DNA of 23,286 nucleotides from Tyzzerella sp. UBA1042 (GTDB lineage Bacteria; Bacillota; Clostridia; Lachnospirales; Anaerotignaceae), in the NCBI GenBank assembly GCA_002316675.1, contig DCDZ01000026.1:512-23797 (forward strand), read 5' to 3'. Below, piece by piece: positions 7,866 through 14,732 of the stretch. Position 1 is the first letter of the stretch. Each line of letters starts with the position of its first letter. The notes under the pieces were generated by a model. That model was not told the DNA's origin and did no database searches. It worked only from the letters and a program-made list of their open reading frames with translations. A program made the translations under genes and the position numbers.

Positions 7866-8807
7866 TCATAGTACGGTCTTGGTAATAAAATCATTTAAGG
7901 ATGCTTTTTCATTTTCCAGGGTTTGCTCGGCAGTGCTTAGCATAGCTTTCAAACTGCTGATGACATACTCAATTTGCCCTTTGGTATTCTGCACCTGGGT
8001 TTGGGATTCGTTGATTTGATCCAATACAGCCCAATCTGCAAATAATCCGTCAAAAAAGTAATCCGCAAAGCATAAAAACCCATCAATGTTTACCTTGAAA
8101 TTCGCTTGTATGGTCACATCGGTCAACTCTGTTTTAAAGCGGCGCAGCTGTACCTGCAGCTCCTCAACCTGCTGTTGGGCTTTATCCAAATGGCTGTGTT
8201 TCGCCATATCAGTAAGAAAGCCTCCCCCCAGTAAATCCCATGTGCTCCAGCCCTCCGCACTATCCAAGCTTGATAAAATACGCTTGGCAGTCTCAAGGGC
8301 AACCTGTCCGGCCTGCAGAGCCTCTTGTATTTCTTTCCTCTGCCCCTCCTGATAGGAGATGCGTTCCTCTCTTCGGAGAATTTCCGCCGCACCTTGCTTG
8401 CCGAGAGATTTAATGGCTTTCAGCTTATCCTGCAGGGCTTGCTTGTATTTCAGCTCGCATTCCCTCAGCCCACTGATTTCTGCCCCATAGCGCTTGATAT
8501 CTTTCTCCACCGCAGAAAGCTCCCGTGCGGCCATATCATACTTAACGCTGGCGGCATAGGCTTCTTCCCGTTCCTGATCCAGCTTTTCATCCCTCTTGCC
8601 GATGACACCATAAAAGAAGGCGGATAAGCTACGGCCCTCCAAGCGGTCAACATCCGTTTCCTCGTCCAGCTTTTTCATCCTGAGGGCATCCGCTTTCACG
8701 CTCAGAGCCTCACGCTGGGTGTATAAATCCTTTAGCATGGCTTCTTTGCGTTTTTTCTGTTCCACCTGCTGTTGCAGTAGCTGTAGGTTGTTATCATAAT
8801 ATGCCAT
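7866..8807 (-). CDS. Coiled-coil protein of unknown function
   Basis: This is a protein of about 313 residues that I cannot assign to a named family. Residues about 5-60 and 85-215 are rich in Lys, Glu, Gln, Leu and Ala in heptad-like order and should form long coiled coils. Between them lies GRSLSAFFYGVIGKRDEKLD, and later comes the glycine-rich WDLLGGGFLTDMAKHSHLD, both of which look like short amphipathic or membrane-touching segments. The last third contains FKVNIDGFLCFADYFFDGLFADWAVLD and another coiled coil. There is no signal peptide. A longer frame begins at 8990, but the ATG at 8807 has GGAAGGAG seven bases before it, and the extra N-terminal residues overlap a better small frame. 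Possible roles such as a scaffold or phage-shock-like membrane partner are speculation. Confidence 0.7.
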   Translation of the reverse strand: MAYYDNNLQLLQQQVEQKKRKEAMLKDLYTQREALSVKADALRMKKLDEETDVDRLEGRSLSAFFYGVIGKRDEKLDQEREEAYAASVKYDMAARELSAVEKDIKRYGAEISGLRECELKYKQALQDKLKAIKSLGKQGAAEILRREERISYQEGQRKEIQEALQAGQVALETAKRILSSLDSAEGWSTWDLLGGGFLTDMAKHSHLDKAQQQVEELQVQLRRFKTELTDVTIQANFKVNIDGFLCFADYFFDGLFADWAVLDQINESQTQVQNTKGQIEYVISSLKAMLSTAEQTLENEKASLNDFITKTVL

Positions 8808-8846
8808 AGGAAAACTCCTTCCGTCTGTAAGAGTAAGTTTGACTGA

Positions 8847-8856
8847 AACGATCGTT
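8847..8856. repeat. 10-bp palindrome upstream of coiled-coil gene
   Basis: AACGATCGTT is its own reverse complement and lies 40 bases before the coiled-coil gene start. It could be a protein-binding site, but at this length chance is a serious alternative. Confidence 0.25.
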
Positions 8857-8889
8857 GGGCGGTACAGTGAGCCTTTGGAATTTTTCTTC

Positions 8890-9015
8890 TCAATTCCAAT
8901 CACACAAGCCCATTGCGTCATAGGTTTCGGTGTCCATACAGGGAAATGCATCGCTTGGTTTGTAAATAGCTGTTCCAACCTGCGCCGCAACGCGAACGAG
9001 CTTTATTCTTTTCAT
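8890..9015 (-). CDS. Possible small protein, 41 residues, unknown
   Basis: A short minus-strand frame starts at ATG 9013-9015 with AAAGGGG about ten bases upstream. It begins MKRIKLVRVAAQVGTAIYKP and ends in MGLCDWN. It contains two Cys and a mixed, protein-like composition. It sits between the MFS gene (stop at 9067) and the coiled-coil gene (start 8807) on the same strand, 82 bases from the latter, so the two could share a message. I do not recognise it. The spacing of the ribosome binding site is slightly long, and no homologue comes to mind, so this remains a candidate. Confidence 0.4.
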   Translation of the reverse strand: MKRIKLVRVAAQVGTAIYKPSDAFPCMDTETYDAMGLCDWN

Positions 9016-9052
9016 TGTACCATTACCCCTTTAGAAAATCCAGAAGAAATAA

Positions 9053-9073
9053 GTCTTAACTTAGGGTTAAGAC
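9053..9073 (-). terminator. Hairpin over the MFS stop codon, probable weak terminator
   Basis: GTCTTAAC (9053-9060) and GTTAAGAC (9066-9073) form a perfect 8-bp stem with a 5-base loop. On the minus strand it is followed by the T-rich TTATTTCTTCT. It overlaps the stop codon of the MFS gene, which is unusual but not rare. Confidence 0.5.
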
Positions 9074-10254
9074 CGTCCATGGGTCTTAGGCGGATGTGCG
9101 TTCAAACGATTCAAAAAAAGGATCAATAGGATTGTAATAATGGCAAATGCGCCGCCGCCAATACCAACATAAGGTAAACCAAAGGTACCTACAATCATAC
9201 TTCCTAAAAATGATCCCATGGAAATTCCAAAGTTAAAGGAGATGGAATTAAAGGAGGAGGCAAAGATAATGGATTCGGGGTAGTCTTGCTCCGCCACTGT
9301 GAGAAAATGCATTTGAATGGGGGAGTTCAATAGATACATGGAAATACCCAGCAGCAGAATCACAACCGTTCCTCCGATTTTTACCTGCAACAATGCAGGC
9401 AGGGAAAAGAATAGCATGGCTTGTAAAATATAAATAAAGTGCATCCTTCTCATGCCGCTTTTGCCGGCAATGACACCGGAAAGCAAATTGCTTATAATAG
9501 AAGCGATTCCAAATATAAAAAGAAAAATGCTTATGGAGGATTCTGAATAATTTAATATATTGATCAGAATAGGGTTCAAATATGTATAAAAAACATAAAC
9601 CCCTGCCGCACTGCAAAGGGGCAGCAAAATCCCGATTTGAATCCTTGCATCCTTCAAGATACGCAGGCTGTTCACCACACGGACAGGCTTTTCAGAATGT
9701 ATTTTAGGCAGAGTCAGCACAAGCAGGGCAAAAACCCCAAGGCTTAGCAGTGAGATTGCCAAAAACGCAAAGGGCCAGTCGCTTTTTGCACTGATCAAAG
9801 TCCCCAGGGGCACCCCGAAAACCGAGGCAATGCTGAAACCAGAAAAAACAAAGGATATCATTTCCGCTTTTCTGGGGGGTGGGACGATTTTATTTGTAAA
9901 GGTCAACCCAAGGGATATCATAGGGCCAGATACAGTGGCTGTGATGATGCGTGAAATCAGAAAAAACGAATAGCTGCCACCGCTAAAAAAACTGAGAACA
10001 TTAGCGAAAATGAATATGGCCGTAAGTACAAGCAATGACCGATACGGGCTGTATTTCCCTAATATTGTGGTTATAACCGGCGTTGTAACGGCATAAATCA
10101 AAGCAAATATTGTAACGAAATATCCCGCCTGTACGACAGAAATTTTCAGACTGGCGGCAACATCGGACAAAATGCCTACGATGATAAATTCACTGCAGCC
10201 CAAGATAAAACTCATAAGAACTAATGTGAAAATTTGAAGCTTATATGTTTTCAT
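9067..10254 (-). CDS. MFS transporter, AraJ/DHA1-like drug or sugar efflux type
   Basis: This 395-residue protein has the 12 membrane helices of a major facilitator. It begins MKTYKLQIFTLVLMSFILGC with no cleavable signal. The loop after helix 2 reads GKYSPYRSLL, a variant of MFS motif A, and SGPMISLGLTF plus FGVPLGTLIS lie where motif C-like segments of proton antiporters occur. The family exports drugs, sugars or amino acids by proton antiport; the substrate is unknown. AAAGGAAA precedes the ATG. No convincing promoter hexamers were found in the 400 bases upstream. It diverges from the thi operon, separated by about 650 bases. Confidence 0.85.
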   Translation of the reverse strand: MKTYKLQIFTLVLMSFILGCSEFIIVGILSDVAASLKISVVQAGYFVTIFALIYAVTTPVITTILGKYSPYRSLLVLTAIFIFANVLSFFSGGSYSFFLISRIITATVSGPMISLGLTFTNKIVPPPRKAEMISFVFSGFSIASVFGVPLGTLISAKSDWPFAFLAISLLSLGVFALLVLTLPKIHSEKPVRVVNSLRILKDARIQIGILLPLCSAAGVYVFYTYLNPILINILNYSESSISIFLFIFGIASIISNLLSGVIAGKSGMRRMHFIYILQAMLFFSLPALLQVKIGGTVVILLLGISMYLLNSPIQMHFLTVAEQDYPESIIFASSFNSISFNFGISMGSFLGSMIVGTFGLPYVGIGGGAFAIITILLILFLNRLNAHPPKTHGRS

Positions 10255-10373
10255 TTTGTTAAATTTCCTTTTTGATAGAGTACTTATTAGTCGATGGGAT
10301 ATATGCTTTTACAGCATTGATCCTAAGGCTTCTATAAGCTTGTATGTTTGAGTATTGTTTGTTTTGTATTGGG

Positions 10374-10416
10374 GCCAAAGGGTCTCCTTATCCCTCTGGC
10401 ATAGGGGGGAACTATG
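10374..10416. other. Two adjoining hairpins in the MFS-thiS intergenic region
   Basis: GCCAAAGGG (10374-10382) pairs with CCCTCTGGC (10392-10400), a 9-bp stem closed with one G-U on one strand and a 9-base loop. CATAG (10400-10404) pairs with CTATG (10412-10416) right after it. No T-run follows on either strand, so it is not a plain terminator. It could be part of the MFS leader on the minus strand or an unknown RNA. Confidence 0.4.
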
Positions 10417-10674
10417 GCTCTGCTTTTTCATGCATATGAGTCTTCGGTGCTCCTTTCAGTAGGATTTTTAAGTGGGTTTAAAAACTGGCAGAAGTAATTA
10501 TAATACAAAAAGCAATCAAATGATAGTACGATATTGGGCGAAAAATGTAAAAAATAAACCACAAACAGCGTTATATTTTTACACCTGTGGGGTTTTATAA
10601 AGCAGGGTAGCATTTGCAGTAAATTTCGGAAATAACACATAAGCTTTGGATTCCCAGGCAGGGGTAATTTATTA

Positions 10675-10703
10675 TTGACAGATGTACTACATTCGGTTAT
10701 TAT
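10675..10703 (+). promoter_or_regulatory. Strong promoter in front of the thi leader
   Basis: TTGACA (10675-10680) and TATTAT (10698-10703) are exactly 17 bp apart. Transcription should start near 10710, only about eight bases before a strong terminator hairpin. Confidence 0.8.
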
Positions 10704-10709
10704 TAAAAA

Positions 10710-10870
10710 AGAGTGTGAAGCCACACGAAGGGGTACACCACCTTGGGTGTATTTTTTCGTGTGGCTTTTTTGTTTGCTTAAAAACCCACAATCTAGCAAA
10801 CAAAAGCAAGATACAGAAAAATTCTGTATCCGCACACAGTGCATAAAAGGGATATCAGATCCCTTTATCC
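10710..10870 (+). promoter_or_regulatory. Hairpin-rich leader of the thiSFGH operon, candidate attenuator
   Basis: Nearly the whole leader folds into perfect stems. A: GTGTG (10713-10717) with CACAC (10722-10726). B: AAGCCACACGAA (10718-10729) with TTCGTGTGGCTT (10756-10767), with inner TACACC/GGTGTA and a T-run. C: TTTTGTTTGC (10768-10777) with GCAAACAAAA (10796-10805). D: GATACAGA (10810-10817) with TCTGTATC (10823-10830). E: AAAGGGAT (10846-10853) with ATCCCTTT (10859-10866). A and B are mutually exclusive, and C takes up part of B's T-run, so a terminator/antiterminator switch is possible. I see no TPP riboswitch core (no CTGAGA and no second conserved half). I recall a published candidate RNA called the thiS motif, but not its consensus, so identity with it is open. 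Confidence 0.6.
10718..10771 (+). terminator. Intrinsic terminator inside the thi leader
   Basis: A 12-bp perfect stem (10718-10729 with 10756-10767) carrying an inner 6-bp stem is followed by T's to 10771. It is the strongest terminator-like structure in the window and lies between the promoter and thiS, so expression of the operon must depend on read-through or on an unseen second promoter. Confidence 0.8.
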
Positions 10871-10901
10871 ATCTGAATTTATATATTAAGGAGGAATGAA
10901 T

Positions 10902-11099
10902 ATGGTCATGGTAAATGGGCAGGCTACGCCCCAAGCAGTGGGACAAACAATCGCACACTTTTTAGCAAGCAATGGCTTTGATTTGTCCCGTGTGGCAGTG
11001 GAGTACAACGGAGAAATAGTATCCAAAGACAGCTATGCGCAACAGTATTTGGCAAACGGCGATGTTTTAGAGGTGGTAACCTTTGTAGGAGGTGGTTGA
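10902..11099 (+). CDS. thiS: Sulfur carrier protein ThiS
   Basis: This 65-residue ubiquitin-like protein begins MVMVNGQ and ends EVVTFVGGG; the C-terminal Gly-Gly is what ThiF adenylates and what carries sulfur as a thiocarboxylate for thiazole formation. The ATG at 10902 is seven bases after AAGGAGG; an in-frame ATG at 10896 is too close to that site to be used. It is the first gene of the thi operon and ends one base before the thiF start. Length and the typical YNGEIV segment fit ThiS well. Confidence 0.92.
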   Translation: MVMVNGQATPQAVGQTIAHFLASNGFDLSRVAVEYNGEIVSKDSYAQQYLANGDVLEVVTFVGGG

Positions 11100-11100
11100 G

Positions 11101-11910
11101 TTGAACATCAAAATAAATGGGGAAAAAGTGCAGACAAACTTAAGCACTATTTTGGCAATCCAGGCGGCGTTTTATCCTGAAATAAAGACTCCTGTACGGA
11201 TTTTGAACGGCTTTCAAACTTCTGAAAATTTGGAAATCACAGAAGGCGATGAGCTTTTCTTCATTGAAAAAGGAAAGTTCCCCAAGCAGGAGGAATTTGA
11301 AGCTATGCTTAGCGCACGCCATACACCCCATGTATATGAAAAAGTAAAACAAGGGCGGGTGGCCATTGCCGGACTTGGCGGCTTGGGCTCCAACATTGCC
11401 ATTTTGCTTGCAAGAACGGGGATAGGGCATTTGCATCTGGTTGATTTTGATGTGGTGGAGCCAAGTAACCTCAACCGTCAGCAATACAAAATTCGCCATT
11501 TAGGGATGCATAAAACAGAAGCCATGAAAGCGGAATTGCAGGAAATCAACCCGTTTGTCACGGTGGAGATTGATACCGTTCGTGTGACACAGGAAAATGC
11601 GCGGGAGCTGTTTGCCGATGATGATATTATCTGCGAAGCCTTTGATACCCCGGAAGCAAAAGCCCTTCTGATCAACGAGATTGCCGGGCATTTTCCGCAA
11701 AAAAAGATTGTTTCCGGCTCCGGTATGGCGGGATATGAAAGCAGTAATTTGATTCAAACAAAAAAATCTATCGGCAACCTTTATCTGTGCGGAGACGGCG
11801 TTACCAATGCAAAGGTTGGACGGGGGCTGATGGCGCCGAGGGTGGCCATTTGTGCTGGACATGAAGCAAATATGATATTACGGCTGCTCTTAGGGCAGGA
11901 AACAGTTTGA
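11101..11910 (+). CDS. thiF: ThiS adenylyltransferase ThiF with N-terminal ThiS-like domain
   Basis: ThiF activates the C-terminus of ThiS with ATP. This 269-residue protein has an N-terminal ubiquitin-like domain of about 60 residues (MNIKINGEKVQTNLS to FFIEKGKF) lacking a terminal Gly-Gly, and then the E1-like domain: nucleotide loop GLGGLGSN at 91-98 and VDFDVVEPSNLNRQ at 114-127. The architecture matches the second family of ThiF found in anaerobes. The paired CxxC zinc motifs of E. coli ThiF are absent. TTG at 11101 is chosen as start because AGGAGG lies seven bases upstream; an in-frame GTG at 11092 lies within that ribosome binding site. It is tightly coupled to thiS. Confidence 0.9.
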   Translation: MNIKINGEKVQTNLSTILAIQAAFYPEIKTPVRILNGFQTSENLEITEGDELFFIEKGKFPKQEEFEAMLSARHTPHVYEKVKQGRVAIAGLGGLGSNIAILLARTGIGHLHLVDFDVVEPSNLNRQQYKIRHLGMHKTEAMKAELQEINPFVTVEIDTVRVTQENARELFADDDIICEAFDTPEAKALLINEIAGHFPQKKIVSGSGMAGYESSNLIQTKKSIGNLYLCGDGVTNAKVGRGLMAPRVAICAGHEANMILRLLLGQETV

Positions 11911-11927
11911 AAGGGGTTTTTGAAACC

Positions 11928-12725
11928 ATGAATAGCAATGGGAACAAACAAGATACCTGGAGTCTTGGCGGCCACACCTTTACCTCCCGCTTTATTTTAG
12001 GCTCCGGAAAATATAGCGTGAATTTAATTAAAGCGGCAGTGGAATTTGCAGAGGCGCAGATCATCACACTGGCCGTACGGCGTGCCAATACCCAAGGGGA
12101 GGATAATATTCTGGATTACATACCGGAAGGGGTTACCTTGCTTCCCAATACCTCGGGGGCAAGAAATGCCGAGGAGGCAGTGCGTATTGCCCGCCTTGCC
12201 CGGGCTATGGGCTGTGGGGAGTTTGTGAAGATCGAAATTATTAAGGACTCCAAATATCTGCTGCCGGATAACTATGAAACCATAAAAGCAACGGAAATAC
12301 TTGCCAAGGAAGGCTTTATTGTTATGCCCTATATGTATCCTGATTTAAACGTGGCGCGTTCCTTGGTAGATGCCGGTGCTGCCTGTGTTATGCCCTTGGG
12401 TGCGCCCATTGGTTCCAACAAGGGGCTGGCCACCAAAGCATTTATTCAAATTTTGGTGGATGAAATCAGCCTGCCCATTATTGTAGATGCGGGAATCGGA
12501 CGTCCTTCCCAGGCCTGTGAAGCAATGGAGATGGGCGTAACAGCCATTATGGCAAATACGGCAATTGCAACCGCCGGAAATATTCCCCAAATGGCTGGCG
12601 CCTTCCGCAATGCCATTGCAGCAGGCCGTGGCGCATACCTTTCCGGCCTTGGACGTGTTTTGGAAGGCGGAGCCAGCCCGTCCTCTCCGCTGACTGGATT
12701 TTTAAAGGATGAGGGGGAAAACTAA
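11928..12725 (+). CDS. thiG: Thiazole synthase ThiG
   Basis: ThiG condenses deoxyxylulose phosphate, dehydroglycine and ThiS thiocarboxylate into the thiazole phosphate. The 265-residue chain shows a TIM-barrel with the expected landmarks: SGKYS, LLPNTSGARNAEEAVR, the imine-forming Lys in FVKIEIIKD (about K101), MPLGAPIGSNKGL and VDAGIGRPSQA. The ATG at 11928 is taken as start, with AAAGGGG about 10 bases before it; a TTG at 11907 overlaps thiF. It is followed two bases later by thiH. Confidence 0.94.
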   Translation: MNSNGNKQDTWSLGGHTFTSRFILGSGKYSVNLIKAAVEFAEAQIITLAVRRANTQGEDNILDYIPEGVTLLPNTSGARNAEEAVRIARLARAMGCGEFVKIEIIKDSKYLLPDNYETIKATEILAKEGFIVMPYMYPDLNVARSLVDAGAACVMPLGAPIGSNKGLATKAFIQILVDEISLPIIVDAGIGRPSQACEAMEMGVTAIMANTAIATAGNIPQMAGAFRNAIAAGRGAYLSGLGRVLEGGASPSSPLTGFLKDEGEN

Positions 12726-12727
12726 AA

Positions 12728-13888
12728 ATGGAAAAAGAACGGATCAATCATATGGAATATTTACCGGGCATGGAGGTTTTAAACTCTACTGTGATGGACG
12801 AGGTTATTTCCGCCATGGAGCAATATGACGACAGCAACTATACAGCACAGGATGTGCAGAATGCCCTTGCGGCAGATACACGTTCTCCCCAGCATTTTGC
12901 AGCCCTCCTTTCGCCTGCGGCACTGCCGTTTTTAGAGCAAATGGCACAGAAGGCCCAGTGGGAAACCCGCCGTCATTTCGGAAATTCCGTTTATCTTTTT
13001 ACGCCTCTTTACATTGCAAACTATTGTGAAAATTATTGTATTTATTGCGGCTTCAATTCCCACAATAAAATCCGGCGTGCACGTTTGACGGCAGAGGAGA
13101 TGAAGCGGGAGATGCAGGCTATTGCCAAGACAGGCTTGCAAGAAATACTGATTTTAACGGGTGAGAGCCGTAGTATGTCTAATGTGGAATACATTGGAGA
13201 GGCTTGTAAAATTGCACGGCGCTACTTTAAAAATGTAGGCTTAGAGGTGTACCCCATGAATACAGAGGAGTATGCATATCTGCGCAAATGCGGGGCGGAT
13301 TTTGTAACGGTTTTTCAGGAAACCTATAATGCAGATAAATATGAGACCCTCCATTTAGAGGGGCATAAGCGCATTTTCCCATACCGTATCAATGCCCAGG
13401 AGCGGGCCCTTTTGGGCGGAATGCGGGGTGTTGGGTTTGCCGCCCTTTTGGGTTTGGCAGATTTCCGCAAGGATGCCTTTGCCACCGGAATGCACGCTTA
13501 TTTACTCCAACGTAAATATCCCCATGCTGAAATTTCGTTTTCTTGTCCCCGTCTGCGTCCGATTATTAATAATGATAAAATTAACCCCAAGGATGTGCAC
13601 GAAGCCCAGCTTTTGCAGATTATAACGGCCTACCGCCTTTTTATGCCCTTTGCGAATATCACAATCTCTACCAGAGAGCGTGCCGAATTCCGTAACAACG
13701 TCATCGGGATGGCAGCAACGAAAATATCTGCCGGGGTAAGCACCGGGGTGGGAAGCCATGAGGAAGAAATTGTGGATAAAGGAGATGCCCAGTTTGAAAT
13801 TGCCGATAGCCGCTCTGTACAGGAGGTTTACCAAGCAGTGAAGGAACGGGGTTTACAGCCTGTTATGAATGACTATGTCTATGTTTAA
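12728..13888 (+). CDS. thiH: Tyrosine lyase ThiH (radical SAM 2-iminoacetate synthase)
   Basis: ThiH cleaves tyrosine to dehydroglycine and p-cresol with a 4Fe-4S cluster and S-adenosylmethionine, supplying the glycine imine for ThiG. The 386-residue protein carries the radical SAM motif CENYCIYC with Cys at about 100, 104 and 107, then the ILTGESRSMSNVEYI and FSCPRLRP segments typical of ThiH. Its presence instead of the oxygen-dependent glycine oxidase ThiO points to an anaerobic host. The first ATG, about ten bases after a GGGGG stretch, is used; a second in-frame ATG eight codons later is possible. Confidence 0.93.
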   Translation: MEKERINHMEYLPGMEVLNSTVMDEVISAMEQYDDSNYTAQDVQNALAADTRSPQHFAALLSPAALPFLEQMAQKAQWETRRHFGNSVYLFTPLYIANYCENYCIYCGFNSHNKIRRARLTAEEMKREMQAIAKTGLQEILILTGESRSMSNVEYIGEACKIARRYFKNVGLEVYPMNTEEYAYLRKCGADFVTVFQETYNADKYETLHLEGHKRIFPYRINAQERALLGGMRGVGFAALLGLADFRKDAFATGMHAYLLQRKYPHAEISFSCPRLRPIINNDKINPKDVHEAQLLQIITAYRLFMPFANITISTRERAEFRNNVIGMAATKISAGVSTGVGSHEEEIVDKGDAQFEIADSRSVQEVYQAVKERGLQPVMNDYVYV

Positions 13889-14483
13889 TATGATTGCCAT
13901 AACAAACCGTGGGCTTTGCCCCGGAGATTTCTTAACGCAAATCCGAAGGATAGCGAAGGCGAACCCTTACCGCATTATTTTAAGGGAAAAGGATTTATCG
14001 GAATTGAACTACTTAACCCTTGCGGGAGAGGTTCTTTCCATTTGTGCCGAGGAGGGTGCTGTTTGTACCCTTCATACCTCTTTTTTTGCGGCAAAAACAT
14101 TGCAATGCCCACGCATTCACCTTCCGTTGCATCAGCTGGAGCAAAATAGACATCAATTAGAAGGTTTTGTTGAAATCGGCGCTTCTGTCCATTCTGTTGC
14201 GGAAGCAAAATTGGCACAAAGGGCTGGAGCGACCTATGTGACAGCGGGCCATGTTTTTACTACGGATTGCAAAGCGGGGGTTCCGCCCCGGGGACTGGAC
14301 TTTTTGCAGGCAGTATGTGAAGCGGTGGAAATCCCGGTTTATGGAATTGGCGGCATTGGACCGCAAAACATAAAGCAAATCGCAGAAAGTGGTGCTGCGG
14401 GCGCCTGCATTATGTCTGGATTTATGAAGGAAACAGCTGTAAGCCAATATTTAGCGTACTGCAAAAGAAATCTAAAGGCATAA
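13869..14483 (+). CDS. tenI: TenI/ThiE-family protein, probable thiazole tautomerase
   Basis: This TIM-barrel protein of about 200 residues is of the ThiE/TenI superfamily and closes the thi operon. It keeps the ILREKDLS segment and IGASVHSVAEAKLA, but where ThiE has GPVFPT it has GHVFTTDCKAGVPPRG. That His matches the catalytic His of Bacillus TenI, which aromatises the ThiG product. The Mg-binding NDR region of ThiE is replaced by CTLHTS. It is therefore better read as TenI than as thiamine phosphate synthase. Four in-frame ATGs lie at 13869, 13875, 13881 and 13890, none with a good ribosome binding site; translation is probably coupled to thiH, whose stop is at 13886-13888. The longest frame is given, but 13881 or 13890 may be the true start. 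Confidence 0.82.
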   Translation: MTMSMFNMIAITNRGLCPGDFLTQIRRIAKANPYRIILREKDLSELNYLTLAGEVLSICAEEGAVCTLHTSFFAAKTLQCPRIHLPLHQLEQNRHQLEGFVEIGASVHSVAEAKLAQRAGATYVTAGHVFTTDCKAGVPPRGLDFLQAVCEAVEIPVYGIGGIGPQNIKQIAESGAAGACIMSGFMKETAVSQYLAYCKRNLKA

Positions 14484-14533
14484 TTTATGGAATTTGCTCT
14501 TCCTCAGATTTTTTAAATTGTTTGTTTGAAGGA

Positions 14534-14564
14534 TATAAGCCGTCAATCTTTAAAGGTTGGCGGC
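14534..14564 (+). terminator. Weak terminator-like hairpin after the thi operon
   Basis: AGCCGTCAA and TTGGCGGCT pair over nine positions with one G-U, with a 10-base loop. ATTGTTATTTTT follows, a poor but plausible T tract for ending the thi message. Confidence 0.45.
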
Positions 14565-14650
14565 TATTGTTATTTTTGGCGGCTTGCCGCCCCGAAGCTT
14601 TGAACAAGCTATATTGTCCAGCCTTTGTTCTGTATTCTTTTGAATATAAA

Positions 14651-14691
14651 ACACCCCAGTTGTTAGTCGGTATGACCAACAATTGGGGTGT
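14651..14691. terminator. 41-base near-perfect hairpin, likely terminator of the NifX-like gene
   Basis: Arms of 18 bases (14651-14668 and 14674-14691) pair with one G-U and one mismatch around a 5-base loop. The ends are ACACCCCA and TGGGGTGT. On the minus strand it is followed by TTTTATATT, so it best serves the minus-strand NifX-like gene. The stem is longer than a terminator needs, so a dispersed palindromic repeat is another reading. Confidence 0.55.
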
Positions 14692-14732
14692 ACTGTATGC
14701 CCTAAAGGCATTGATTTTTGTATTTGTTTGGC

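Noticed and set aside
8808..8990. N-terminal extension of the coiled-coil protein
   Set aside because: The internal ATG has the good ribosome binding site, and the extension does not look like coiled coil.
10255..10901. TPP riboswitch before the thi operon
   Set aside because: The conserved core segments, such as CTGAGA and the second conserved half, could not be found on the plus strand; only hairpins were seen.
10428..10958. 176-residue open frame on the minus strand across the thi leader and start of thiS
   Set aside because: It lies antisense to the promoter, leader and thiS, has no ribosome binding site and is Cys/His/Phe-rich in a way typical of chance translation.
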